From positions 1 through 43,952 of IMG/VR virus record IMGVR_UViG_3300023442_000004: a stretch of 43,952 nucleotides of DNA. One strand, 5' to 3'. Position 1 is the stretch's first letter; each line of letters starts with the position of its first letter. A program made the translations under genes and the position numbers. Under the pieces are notes generated by a model. It saw only the letters and a program-made list of their open reading frames with translations. It was not told the DNA's origin and did not search any database. Origin of the DNA: a virus. Below, in pieces: positions 5,894 through 12,662 of the stretch.

Positions 5894-7267
5894 GTGATCG
5901 CCAAGTACCTCGCCCGCACCCTCATCCACGACCGGCCCCACCTGGAGACCCTGGTCGCCTGCGCGGCCTGGTATGACCCCCAGGGCTGTCTGGACAACGG
6001 CCTGCTGGCCCAACTCTCCCCGGAGCACTTCAAAGACGAGCAGTTAGGCCGGGTGTGGGTGCTCATCGCCGAGCACATGCTGGAGCACCGCCGGCCCGAT
6101 GGGCTGATGGACCGGATCCGGGCCGAGCTGGGCGAGGTGCTGGCCCTGGGACTCCACCGTCGCATGGATGCCGCTGGTCCGCCTCTCTGGCACCAGGTGC
6201 CGACCATGGTCCGGCTGCTGGGGGAGGCGGCATTGGGGGAGCGCGTCGCCGCGCTTGCGACTGAGGGCCCGGAGCCCCAGGAGCTGCGGGATCTCGCGGA
6301 CCGTCTCCAGGGGCTGGTGGCGCCGCTGGAAGGCGGCAAGGCCCTGTGGGATCAGGTCTTCGCCTCTGCCGTGGACGAGGCGGGCCCCCGCGTGGCAATT
6401 TCGACCGGCATCGGGCCGCTGGACGAGGCGGTCTCCATCCGCCCCGGCCACCTGGTGGTGGTCGGCGGTCACCCGGGGCTGGGCAAGACCTCGTTCCTGG
6501 TGCAGCTCGCGGTGGAGGCGGCCCGGGCGGGCCACAAGTCGGTGATTGCCAGCCAGGAGATGCTGCCGCGTGAGGTCGGGCTCCGGGCGGCGGCCTGTGT
6601 GTCTGGCCGACCCACCCGGGAACTGTCCGGGGACCTGAGCAAGCTGGATCGAGCGCTCCAGGAGGTCAGAGCGCTACCGCTGGCGGTGGTGTCTGTCGGT
6701 AGCGCCGGTGACGTGGCGGCGCTGGTGCGGGCCCAGGAGCCGGCGCTCGTTGTCGTGGATTTCTTGCAAGTCCTCAAGCACCCTGGCGGGCCCCGCAGCT
6801 CCCGGGAGGAGCGGGTGGCGGCCACGGTGTGGGAGTTGGCCCGCCTGGCGCGGGATAGCGAGACCGCGATCGTGCTGGCGAGTCAATACAACCGGCAACA
6901 GGGCAGCTTCGGGGCCCAGCGGGTGAAGGGCGAGCGCCTGCCGGTCATGTCCGACCTGCGTGAGTCCGGAGCCATCGAGCAAGCCGCGTCCACGGTGCTG
7001 TTGCTGGCCCGGCCGGAGAAGGCCGACACCTACCAGCGCTGGGGGGCCCCGGGATGGGTGCAGGCTGCGGTGTCCGGTCGGAACACCCCGCCCCGGGTGG
7101 CGGTGGCGCTCAAGGTCGAGAAGCAGCGCCATGGTGCGGCGGGGAAGCTCCTCTGGCTGCGGAGCGACTACGCCTGTTGCCGGTTCTCGGCGGCTGGTGA
7201 GGGGTCCGGGTCCCGCCCCCGCGTGGTGGACTACGGCGAGGAGGTCCCCGATGCCCCGGAGTTCTAG
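5894..7267 (+). CDS. DnaB-like replicative helicase
   Basis: GTG 5894 after GGGAGA gives 457 residues. A short N-terminal helical domain (about 1-110) is followed by a RecA-type domain: Walker A GGHPGLGKTS (191-200), a Glu at 222 in the ASQEM motif, Walker B ALVVVDFLQVL (284-294), Ser-Gln at 330-331, and SDLRESGAIEQ (353-363), all in the DnaB order. It would unwind the phage fork as a hexamer and recruit host primase and polymerase. It lies right after the initiator gene. The N-terminal domain is shorter and diverged from cellular DnaB, and the last 20 residues are a polar tail. Confidence 0.9.
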   Translation: MIAKYLARTLIHDRPHLETLVACAAWYDPQGCLDNGLLAQLSPEHFKDEQLGRVWVLIAEHMLEHRRPDGLMDRIRAELGEVLALGLHRRMDAAGPPLWHQVPTMVRLLGEAALGERVAALATEGPEPQELRDLADRLQGLVAPLEGGKALWDQVFASAVDEAGPRVAISTGIGPLDEAVSIRPGHLVVVGGHPGLGKTSFLVQLAVEAARAGHKSVIASQEMLPREVGLRAAACVSGRPTRELSGDLSKLDRALQEVRALPLAVVSVGSAGDVAALVRAQEPALVVVDFLQVLKHPGGPRSSREERVAATVWELARLARDSETAIVLASQYNRQQGSFGAQRVKGERLPVMSDLRESGAIEQAASTVLLLARPEKADTYQRWGAPGWVQAAVSGRNTPPRVAVALKVEKQRHGAAGKLLWLRSDYACCRFSAAGEGSGSRPRVVDYGEEVPDAPEF

Positions 7268-7718
7268 GCTCCTCGCCATCGACCCCGGGACCCACACGGG
7301 TCTGGCGCTCTTCGAGGGGCGGCGGCTGATCCATCACGCGGCCGTCCGCATGGACGCCGGGTGGCGGGGATGGGAGAGAGCTCTGGCGGCCGTGACCGAG
7401 GCCGGCCCCGCAGTGGTGGCCGTGGAGGACCAGTGGCTGCCGTACCACGGAGCCGCTGGGGGCGGAGCCGGGCGTAACCTGCTCACCCTCATCCGCATCG
7501 CCCACACCTGGCGCCTCACCGGGATGCGCGCCGGCGCCGAGGTCGTGCTGGTCCGGCCCTGCGACTGGCAGCGCTTCATCGGGGCTCGGGGGCGCAGTCC
7601 CATGCGCAAGCAGCTAGCCCAGGCCCTCGCGGCGGGCATGGCGCGTGATGCCGGACTGGAGGCCCCGGGCCCGGATGCGAGCGACGCGGTGTGCATCGGG
7701 CTCTATGCCCAGGGGTAG
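7251..7718 (+). CDS. RuvC-like Holliday-junction resolvase
   Basis: This 155-residue protein starts at ATG 7251 behind GAGGAGG and overlaps the helicase end. It has the RNase H-fold catalytic layout of RuvC: Asp11 in LLAIDPGTHTG, Glu59 in VVAVEDQW, and the C-terminal pair Asp142/Asp145 in PDASDAVCIGL. The length is close to RuvC (about 170). It would resolve branched replication or packaging intermediates. A gap of 90 bp with a promoter follows. Confidence 0.85.
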   Translation: MPRSSRLLAIDPGTHTGLALFEGRRLIHHAAVRMDAGWRGWERALAAVTEAGPAVVAVEDQWLPYHGAAGGGAGRNLLTLIRIAHTWRLTGMRAGAEVVLVRPCDWQRFIGARGRSPMRKQLAQALAAGMARDAGLEAPGPDASDAVCIGLYAQG

Positions 7719-7751
7719 GAGACCCCCTGAGGCGCGCGAGGTTGGGCTGTG

Positions 7752-7787
7752 TTGGGATTTTGGGGGGAGACACGATAGAATCCCCGT
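7752..7787 (+). promoter_or_regulatory. Promoter before the GroES-like gene, leaderless geometry
   Basis: TTGGGA (7752-7757), 18 nt, TAGAAT (7776-7781) and then 6 nt lead to a GTG at 7788 that is in frame with the GroES-like ORF. The same spacing of -35, -10 and start codon is seen before the genes at 3169 and 10597. An AAGGAGG ribosome site just inside the transcript may serve GTG 7809. Confidence 0.6.
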
Positions 7788-7808
7788 GTGCGGGGCAAGG
7801 AGGCCGTG

Positions 7809-8123
7809 GTGAGCGAATTCGAGCGCATAGGACGAGAGGCTGAGGATGTAGCCGGAGCCCCGGCTGATGGGGCTCACTGGGAGCCCTTGGGCGATGGCGT
7901 GGTGGTGAGGCGTGATGCCCCGCTGGAGAAGGTGGGATCGATCCAGGTCCCTGGCCGGGCCCAGCGCCCCCCCCAGACCGGGGTGGTTGTCTCTGTGGGA
8001 CCAGGAGTTCAAGAGGTAACCCCCGGGGATCGCGTGCTGTTCGCCTTCCACTCGGGGCAGGACCTTCCCGGCGAGGACCTGCTGATCATGTCCGTGCAGG
8101 ATGTGATCGCCCGGGCGGGGTGA
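7809..8123 (+). CDS. GroES-like co-chaperonin (phage Cpn10, Gp31 type)
   Basis: GTG 7809 is preferred because AAGGAGG lies 5 nt upstream; GTG 7788, at a leaderless position, would add seven residues. After about 22 extra N-terminal residues the Cpn10 fold is clear: WEPLGDGVVVRRD, a mobile-loop region with a GSIQVP segment, TGVVVSVGPG, PGDRVLFAFHSG, then EDLLIMSVQDVIARAG. The segment between the GPG and PGD motifs is about ten residues shorter than in GroES, so the roof hairpin is missing, as in T4 Gp31. It likely works with host GroEL, probably on the capsid protein. No GroEL gene is present. The stop overlaps the next start (GTGA). Confidence 0.85.
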   Translation: MSEFERIGREAEDVAGAPADGAHWEPLGDGVVVRRDAPLEKVGSIQVPGRAQRPPQTGVVVSVGPGVQEVTPGDRVLFAFHSGQDLPGEDLLIMSVQDVIARAG

Positions 8124-8641
8124 AGGTCTGGCGCTGGCGGCTGGGCAGGGGTAGGTGGGGTGCCAAGCGCCCCTGGCGCCAGCCCCTCGGTATCCTGCTA
8201 CGGCATTTCCGGGAGGCCCGGGGGCTGACCCAATACGAGCTGGCCGATATCCTGGGGTGCTACCAGCACCACCTTTCACGCTGGGAGAACGGCGGCCGCG
8301 TGCCTCGTCCGGAAACCCTGGCGCGGTTGTCCGCGGCGCTGGGAGTGCCTGTGGCGGCCTTCTGGGACGTGGAGCACGCGCGGATCGTCGTCGAGCGACA
8401 GCGACAACGCGGGGGGAGCAGGCGGAAGGTGCCGCCCCCTCTGTACCTGAAGCCCGCTCTCTCCATGGGCGAGGCCAGGTCCCTGCGGTCCCCTGGTGGG
8501 ACTCCCGCTCCAGCTCCCGAGCTACCCCCTGCCCGCATGTGGGACCAGGTACTCAACGGCCATGACCGACCCCAGCCCCGCCGGCGACTGCTCACCCGGG
8601 CCCCGATGGGAGCCCGGACCCGGCGCTGGCGGGTGCGCTAA
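8120..8641 (+). CDS. XRE-family HTH protein with long basic tail
   Basis: GTG 8120 overlaps the previous stop. A basic Trp/Arg-rich N terminus (1-25) leads into an XRE domain at about residues 26-80 (ARGLTQYELADIL, then HHLSRWENGGRVPRPETLARL). The last 90 residues are basic and Pro-rich, without a recognised fold. It is likely a regulator of late or lysogenic functions. It ends convergently on the leftward cluster, overlapping its last gene by 4 bp, and no terminator is visible there. Confidence 0.75.
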   Translation: MKVWRWRLGRGRWGAKRPWRQPLGILLRHFREARGLTQYELADILGCYQHHLSRWENGGRVPRPETLARLSAALGVPVAAFWDVEHARIVVERQRQRGGSRRKVPPPLYLKPALSMGEARSLRSPGGTPAPAPELPPARMWDQVLNGHDRPQPRRRLLTRAPMGARTRRWRVR

Positions 8642-8820
8642 CCCCGCGTTACGACAGGGGGTTCCGTGGCCAATGCGGCCAGGTGGTGGATGATGTGCTC
8701 CGCCCGGGCCAGGGTGGGGGCCCGGAAAGTGGCCAGGCGGCGGGGTTTGTGGCCTTTGGCGCGGTGCGTCATGGTCACCAGGTAGGCGCTACCGAGCTGC
8801 TCAAGGCGAATCTCGGTCAC
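8638..8820 (-). CDS. Small basic hypothetical protein (60 residues)
   Basis: GTG 8820 overlaps the upstream stop (GTGA). The product has a short beta-rich N terminus, a basic KGHKPRR segment and a helical C terminus. No known family. It is the last gene of a four-gene leftward cluster, all joined by short overlaps. Confidence 0.6.
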   Translation of the reverse strand: MTEIRLEQLGSAYLVTMTHRAKGHKPRRLATFRAPTLARAEHIIHHLAALATEPPVVTRG

Positions 8821-8981
8821 CGGGCGAGCTCCAGCGCCGCCCGGGTCGCCTCCAGGGCCGGACCCGAGAGACCCAGGGCCGCCAGTATGACGGCGAGGGC
8901 CTCCCGGGCCCGGGGGTCGAGGGGGTCTGCCTGGACCCTGGCGAGGGCCAGAGCCAGGGCGTAGGGAGTCGGGGCGGTCAT
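8817..8981 (-). CDS. Small helical hypothetical protein (54 residues)
   Basis: It starts in an ATGA overlap with the zinc-ribbon gene. The sequence is Ala/Leu-rich and predicted to be two or three helices (DPRAREALAVILAALG pattern, TPR-like in character). Function unknown. Confidence 0.6.
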   Translation of the reverse strand: MTAPTPYALALALARVQADPLDPRAREALAVILAALGLSGPALEATRAALELAR

Positions 8982-9172
8982 GACGTGGGCTCCTGGCGGG
9001 CCCGCCGTGCCGCCTCCTCGATGGCCGCCCATGCGGCAGCTCGGGCGGCAGGGGCGGTCCGATCCCGGCACGAGGGGCAGGTGACGGCCACACCGCTGGT
9101 GGAGACCGGCCCGGTGGCGCCGCATACGGGCGCCCCGGTCAGGCTGGCACGATGAACGGTGGGGGCGGTCAT
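8978..9172 (-). CDS. Small zinc-ribbon-like protein (64 residues)
   Basis: ATG 9172 follows GGAGGAGG. The N-terminal half has a Cys-Gly-Ala-Thr-Gly knuckle and a TCPSC knuckle about 15 residues later, the form of small phage-encoded zinc proteins; the C-terminal half is one Ala/Arg helix. Likely metal binding; role unknown. Confidence 0.65.
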   Translation of the reverse strand: MTAPTVHRASLTGAPVCGATGPVSTSGVAVTCPSCRDRTAPAARAAAWAAIEEAARRARQEPTS

Positions 9173-9176
9173 GATC

Positions 9177-9374
9177 TCAATCCTCCTCCGCGTCCAGCTC
9201 CATGGCGGCCGCGACGGCCGCCCGGAAGGCCTCCGCGTCGAAGTCGCGCCCCCAGCGGGCGCGCATCACGCTCTCATGCTGGGCGTACTCGTGTACGCCC
9301 GTCCCCACCTCCCCCGGGGCGGGGCGGAAGTCGCGGCGCAGCTCCTCGGTCATCCTCTCGATCGTATCGGTCAT
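9177..9374 (-). CDS. Small acidic hypothetical protein (65 residues)
   Basis: ATG 9374 follows GAGGAGGAG. The product begins with a helix rich in Glu/Arg and ends with an Ala-rich acidic helix. No family is recognised. It is the first gene of the leftward four-gene cluster; I could not find a convincing promoter just upstream. Confidence 0.65.
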   Translation of the reverse strand: MTDTIERMTEELRRDFRPAPGEVGTGVHEYAQHESVMRARWGRDFDAEAFRAAVAAAMELDAEED

Positions 9375-9488
9375 GGTCTCTCCTCCTCGGTTACGCCGGC
9401 GCCCCTTGCGCCGACACCTCCAGGCATATGCATCCCGCGTGCCAGGGGTGGGCAGGGGAAAAGGTTACTGGTAGCAACAGGTTTTCCA

Positions 9489-9649
9489 TGACCCAGGGGG
9501 CCCGGAAGGGCGGTGACCCACGCAAGGTGTACCAGGGTCATTGGTGACCCAGGCAAAGACCGCAAGGGGCAAGGGGATCCGAGAGGGACCACGGTGACGA
9601 AGTCCGCCATGACCCATGCAAGGATCGTCACCGCGTCACGAATGACCCT
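9489..9649. repeat. TGACCC repeat cluster
   Basis: TGACCCA occurs at 9489, 9514, 9545 and 9610, TGACCCT at 9643, and its complement at 9534-9540. Three copies extend to a 15-mer of the form RTGACCCANGCAARG (9513, 9544, 9609). This is consistent with binding sites for an initiator, terminase or regulator. Confidence 0.65.
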
Positions 9650-9737
9650 GGAGCACGGGAGGAGCCTACTGGAGTGCGGAAACGGACAGGGGCTAAGTGC
9701 CGAGAATCACTCAGGGCCCAGGGGGGGCTTGACAGGG

Positions 9738-9757
9738 GGGGGTCAGACGTGACCCCC
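9738..9757. promoter_or_regulatory. Perfect dyad of the TGACCC element
   Basis: GGGGGTCA and TGACCCCC flank a 4-nt centre and share the core of the upstream TGACCC repeats. A TTGACA lies just before it (9729-9734), but no -10 box is found at the right distance. Confidence 0.5.
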
Positions 9758-10535
9758 AAGGAGATCAGGTCCTACGGACCTAGGGCGTCCGGGGATCCGG
9801 GAGAGCTGCTGTAGGGCACCGGCGGCACCGGAGAGGGCAGGACTGCTAGAGAGGCGGCCAGGGGAGCGGATACCCGAGGGGCGGGGGGTGGGACCTACGA
9901 CCCCCTCAGCTCCCCCCTCCCGTGACGCCCGTGTCATGCCGCGTTCGTCCCGGTCTCATGCCCCCTCGACCCCCTCACCGCGTACCTGTGGCGCCCCTTG
10001 ATCGAGCTCCGGGCCGTCGACCGCTACCCTCGCCTCGAGCTCGGCCAACCCTGCGCTGCTCTCACGGTGTCTGCGGCATCGTCGGAGCTGCTTCTGCTGT
10101 CCCCCTGGCGTTCCATCTCGACGCGGCGACCACCCCTGGGCTCGCTGCTCCTCTCTCCCGGTGCTGTCTCCCGTCGTCTCATATCTCGCGCGTGGGCCCG
10201 GGGAGCCGCCCCTGGGTGCTCTCCCTCTGCTGCTGGGCGGGCACGCGCGTGACCCCGGGTAGGTGGGAGCCGCTGCCTCCGCGCGTTGGCTCGCTCTCCC
10301 CCTCCGGGTCGGTGCGGCCGGGGTGGCACGCCAGGGCGGACTCCGGAGAACGGCGCCAGTTGGACGCGCGCCGGTAAACCGGGATGGTTGGGTTGCTAAC
10401 CGACACGGATGGGTCTCGGCAACCGCTGGGTTCCGGGGCCGGGCGGCTGGCTCGAAGGGGTGGCCCCCAAAGTGGGTGTACCCCTATGGCCCCAAAGGAG
10501 TCCCACCCCCACGCCCCCGACCCCCAATTTTCAAC

Positions 10536-10552
10536 TGTGACTTATTGTCACA
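10536..10552. promoter_or_regulatory. 17-bp palindromic operator candidate upstream of terS
   Basis: TGTGACTTATTGTCACA is a perfect dyad (6-bp arms, 5-nt centre) within a short AT-rich patch and ends 8 bp before the -35 box. It resembles CRP/GlxR-type sites but has one base more than their usual 16-bp form. Confidence 0.5.
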
Positions 10553-10560
10553 CCCCTGGC

Positions 10561-10596
10561 TTGACCAGAGCCGTGGGTGTGTGCGAGATTGGCGGC
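10561..10596 (+). promoter_or_regulatory. Late promoter before terminase, leaderless geometry
   Basis: TTGACC (10561-10566), 18 nt, GAGATT (10585-10590), then 6 nt to ATG 10597. The -10 is a weak match, but the spacing is the same as at 3169 and 7788, and no ribosome site precedes this ATG. Confidence 0.45.
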
Positions 10597-11007
10597 ATGG
10601 CGAAGAGAGAGGAGCGCCCTTCGGCCCTGACGGAGCGCCAGGTGCCGGTGTCGGACCTGGGGCTTTATGGCGAGCGCCTACCCTGGGAGTTGCCGGGGGA
10701 AGCGTTGGATCTGATTCGGGGCGGGCGGTGTGAGCACTGTGGTGCGGTGCGTGGTGGTGGGTTGGGGACATTGGTGCGGATGATGTTGGATGAGTACGAG
10801 GCGGCGGGGCGAGTGAAGGACACGGCGACGCGAGTGCGTGTGTTGGAGCGATTGGCGGCGATGCTGGGTGTAACGGAGGCCCGAGCGATTGGAGGGGGTG
10901 GTGGTGGGTTGGATGTGGCGGAGTTGGTGAGCAAGGCGAGGCAGTGCGGGCTGGAATTGGGGTCTACGTTGGCGGGCGGTTATGCGGAGATGCGAGGTGA
11001 CGGGTGA
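10597..11007 (+). CDS. terS: Probable terminase small subunit
   Basis: This 136-residue protein precedes the large terminase by a GTGA overlap, the usual place for TerS. It has a CEHC knuckle at about residues 43-46, a basic helical middle (about 55-95) and a Gly-rich linker before a last helical segment. Fold recognition by eye is weak, so the call rests mainly on position. It has no ribosome site and sits 6 nt after a -10 box. Its codons end in G or T far more than those of downstream genes. Confidence 0.6.
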   Translation: MAKREERPSALTERQVPVSDLGLYGERLPWELPGEALDLIRGGRCEHCGAVRGGGLGTLVRMMLDEYEAAGRVKDTATRVRVLERLAAMLGVTEARAIGGGGGGLDVAELVSKARQCGLELGSTLAGGYAEMRGDG

Positions 11008-12662
11008 AGGCGCGTCCGGTCGCGGGTCAGATTGACCTGGAGTACATCAAGCAGCATTCTTCGGAGGAGGTTGCGGGGTGGGTGGAGGAAGTTGCGACCC
11101 CGGAGGTGCTTGAGGGGATTCAGTGGTTGGCGGTCAAGAAGCCGTATCTGCTATTTGTGCCCCACGAGAAGCAGTTGGAGTTCTTCCGGTGTACGAAGCG
11201 GAGCAAGTGGATATTTGGGGGCAACCGTTCAGGGAAGACCACGGCGGCAATCATCGAGCTTGCGATGTTGATGCAGGACGACCATCCGTTTATTCGGACG
11301 GGTGGTCCTGGGACGTACTTCCTTGGCGTGGACCGGAAGGATCACATAGCGGACCCGTTTGTAGGGGAGAACTGGAGGGGCGGTTTGGTGCGCCGGTGGT
11401 TTGGGGAGTCGGTGGTAGACATACAGATAGGAGGGGCGAGCTTCGTAACGTCTTCGGGTTCTGTGTGCAGGTTCCGGACCTACCAGGCGGGTAGGCGTGC
11501 GTGGGAGTCGGTGTCGTTGCAGGGGGTGTACTTTGACGAGGAGCCGCCAGAGGATGTGTTCCAGGAGGCGATGCTTCGAGTGGGGGACCAGGAGGGGCGG
11601 ATTTGGGGTGCAATGACGCCGATGTTGAACGGCATGACCTACATGTTTCAGCGGGTGTACAAGAACGAGCTGAACGACCCGGAGGTGTGGTCGATCGTGA
11701 TCCCCACGGCGGACAACCCGGGGTTTGGGGAGGAGGAGAGGGAGAGGCTGAAGAACTCGTTGGGGAATGAGGCGCAGGTAGCGGTGCGGCTGCACGGGTT
11801 GTTTGTTCCGTTGGGGGGTGCGTCGGTATTTGGGGCGGATGATGTGACCTGGTACCACGAGCAGGCGAGGGCGCCCATGTGGAAGGGGGAGCTGCAGCGC
11901 AAGTATGGGGAGCGGGAGTGTGTGATGAAGGAGGGGGAGGGGCGTTTGAAGGTGTGGGAGCGCCCGGTGGAGGGGAAAGAGTACGTGGTGGCGGTGGACC
12001 CCTCGGCGCCGGGTGATGACGGGGACCCGACAGCGATGCAGGTGTTGAGGCGTGACACGGGGGACTTTGTGGCGACCTGGTGGGGGAAGGGGCGCAACTA
12101 TCTGGAGCTGGCGTTCCAGGTGGCGACACTGGGATACTGGTACAACACGGCGCTGGTGGGAATCGAGGTGACTGGCGGCGGGGAGGTGTTGCTGCAGGAG
12201 GTTACCCGGGGTTTATCGGGGGCGGGGGATCGGATGTACCCGAGCCTCTACCAACGCCAGGCGGCGCCTGACAGGATGACGGGGAGGCGGACGGGGAAGT
12301 TGGGGTGGGCGACCACGGTGTCAACCCGGCCGCTGTTGGTGGAGACTCTGAGGCGGTTTATCAAGGACCGGGCGGTGGGGATCTACGATGCGGCGATGGT
12401 GGAGGAGATGACCACGTTCATCTACATGGAGAAGTCGGCGAGCCGTCGATGGTGGAAAGCGGAAGCTCAGCGCGGGTGCCATGACGACCGACTGATGGCG
12501 GCGGCGATTGCCCTGGTGATCCACGAGGGGCTTGTGTTCCGGGTGGACCCGGCGGAAGATGTGAGGAGACAGCAGCACACGGCGGCCTGGGCGGCACGGG
12601 CCTTGATTGACCAGCAGCACCGCACCAGGCGTGCGCTGCGACGTGGGAGGTACCTACGATGA
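11004..12662 (+). CDS. terL: Terminase large subunit (ATPase and nuclease)
   Basis: This 552-residue packaging motor has Walker A GGNRSGKT (72-79), Walker B VYFDEE (175-180) with its catalytic Glu pair, and an RNase H-like nuclease with Asp332 (VVAVDPS), Glu388 (VGIEVTGGG) and Asp494/495 (GCHDDRLMAAA). It pumps DNA into the prohead and cuts concatemers. It starts by GTGA overlap with terS and ends by ATGA overlap with the portal gene. Like terS, it uses many TTG, GTG, GCG and GGT codons, unlike the C-ending bias of later genes. Confidence 0.95.
   Translation: MKARPVAGQIDLEYIKQHSSEEVAGWVEEVATPEVLEGIQWLAVKKPYLLFVPHEKQLEFFRCTKRSKWIFGGNRSGKTTAAIIELAMLMQDDHPFIRTGGPGTYFLGVDRKDHIADPFVGENWRGGLVRRWFGESVVDIQIGGASFVTSSGSVCRFRTYQAGRRAWESVSLQGVYFDEEPPEDVFQEAMLRVGDQEGRIWGAMTPMLNGMTYMFQRVYKNELNDPEVWSIVIPTADNPGFGEEERERLKNSLGNEAQVAVRLHGLFVPLGGASVFGADDVTWYHEQARAPMWKGELQRKYGERECVMKEGEGRLKVWERPVEGKEYVVAVDPSAPGDDGDPTAMQVLRRDTGDFVATWWGKGRNYLELAFQVATLGYWYNTALVGIEVTGGGEVLLQEVTRGLSGAGDRMYPSLYQRQAAPDRMTGRRTGKLGWATTVSTRPLLVETLRRFIKDRAVGIYDAAMVEEMTTFIYMEKSASRRWWKAEAQRGCHDDRLMAAAIALVIHEGLVFRVDPAEDVRRQQHTAAWAARALIDQQHRTRRALRRGRYLR

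Larger units (their letters stand above)
9375..10596. other. About 1.2-kb apparently non-coding region between the leftward cluster and terminase
   Basis: No frame here has both a ribosome site and protein-like composition. The region holds TGACCC repeats (9489-9649), a dyad of GGGGGTCA and TGACCCCC (9738-9757), a dyad AGGTCC-3 nt-GGACCT (9767-9781), a pyrimidine-rich stretch (about 9900-10250), a 17-bp palindrome (10536-10552) in the only AT-rich patch, and a promoter before terS. Its position fits a packaging site, a second origin and late-gene control. Confidence 0.7.

Noticed and set aside
9371-9631. 86-codon minus-strand frame in the non-coding region
   Set aside because: Pro/Gly/Leu-rich with no ribosome site, and it lies over the TGACCC repeats.
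9998-10252. Short plus frame in the 1.2-kb gap
   Set aside because: Ser/Arg/Leu composition from a pyrimidine-rich stretch; no start signal or motif.
10260-10560. Possible tRNA-like fold
   Set aside because: Short complementary stretches and a GGTTCC are present, but no complete cloverleaf with a T-loop and acceptor stem could be drawn.
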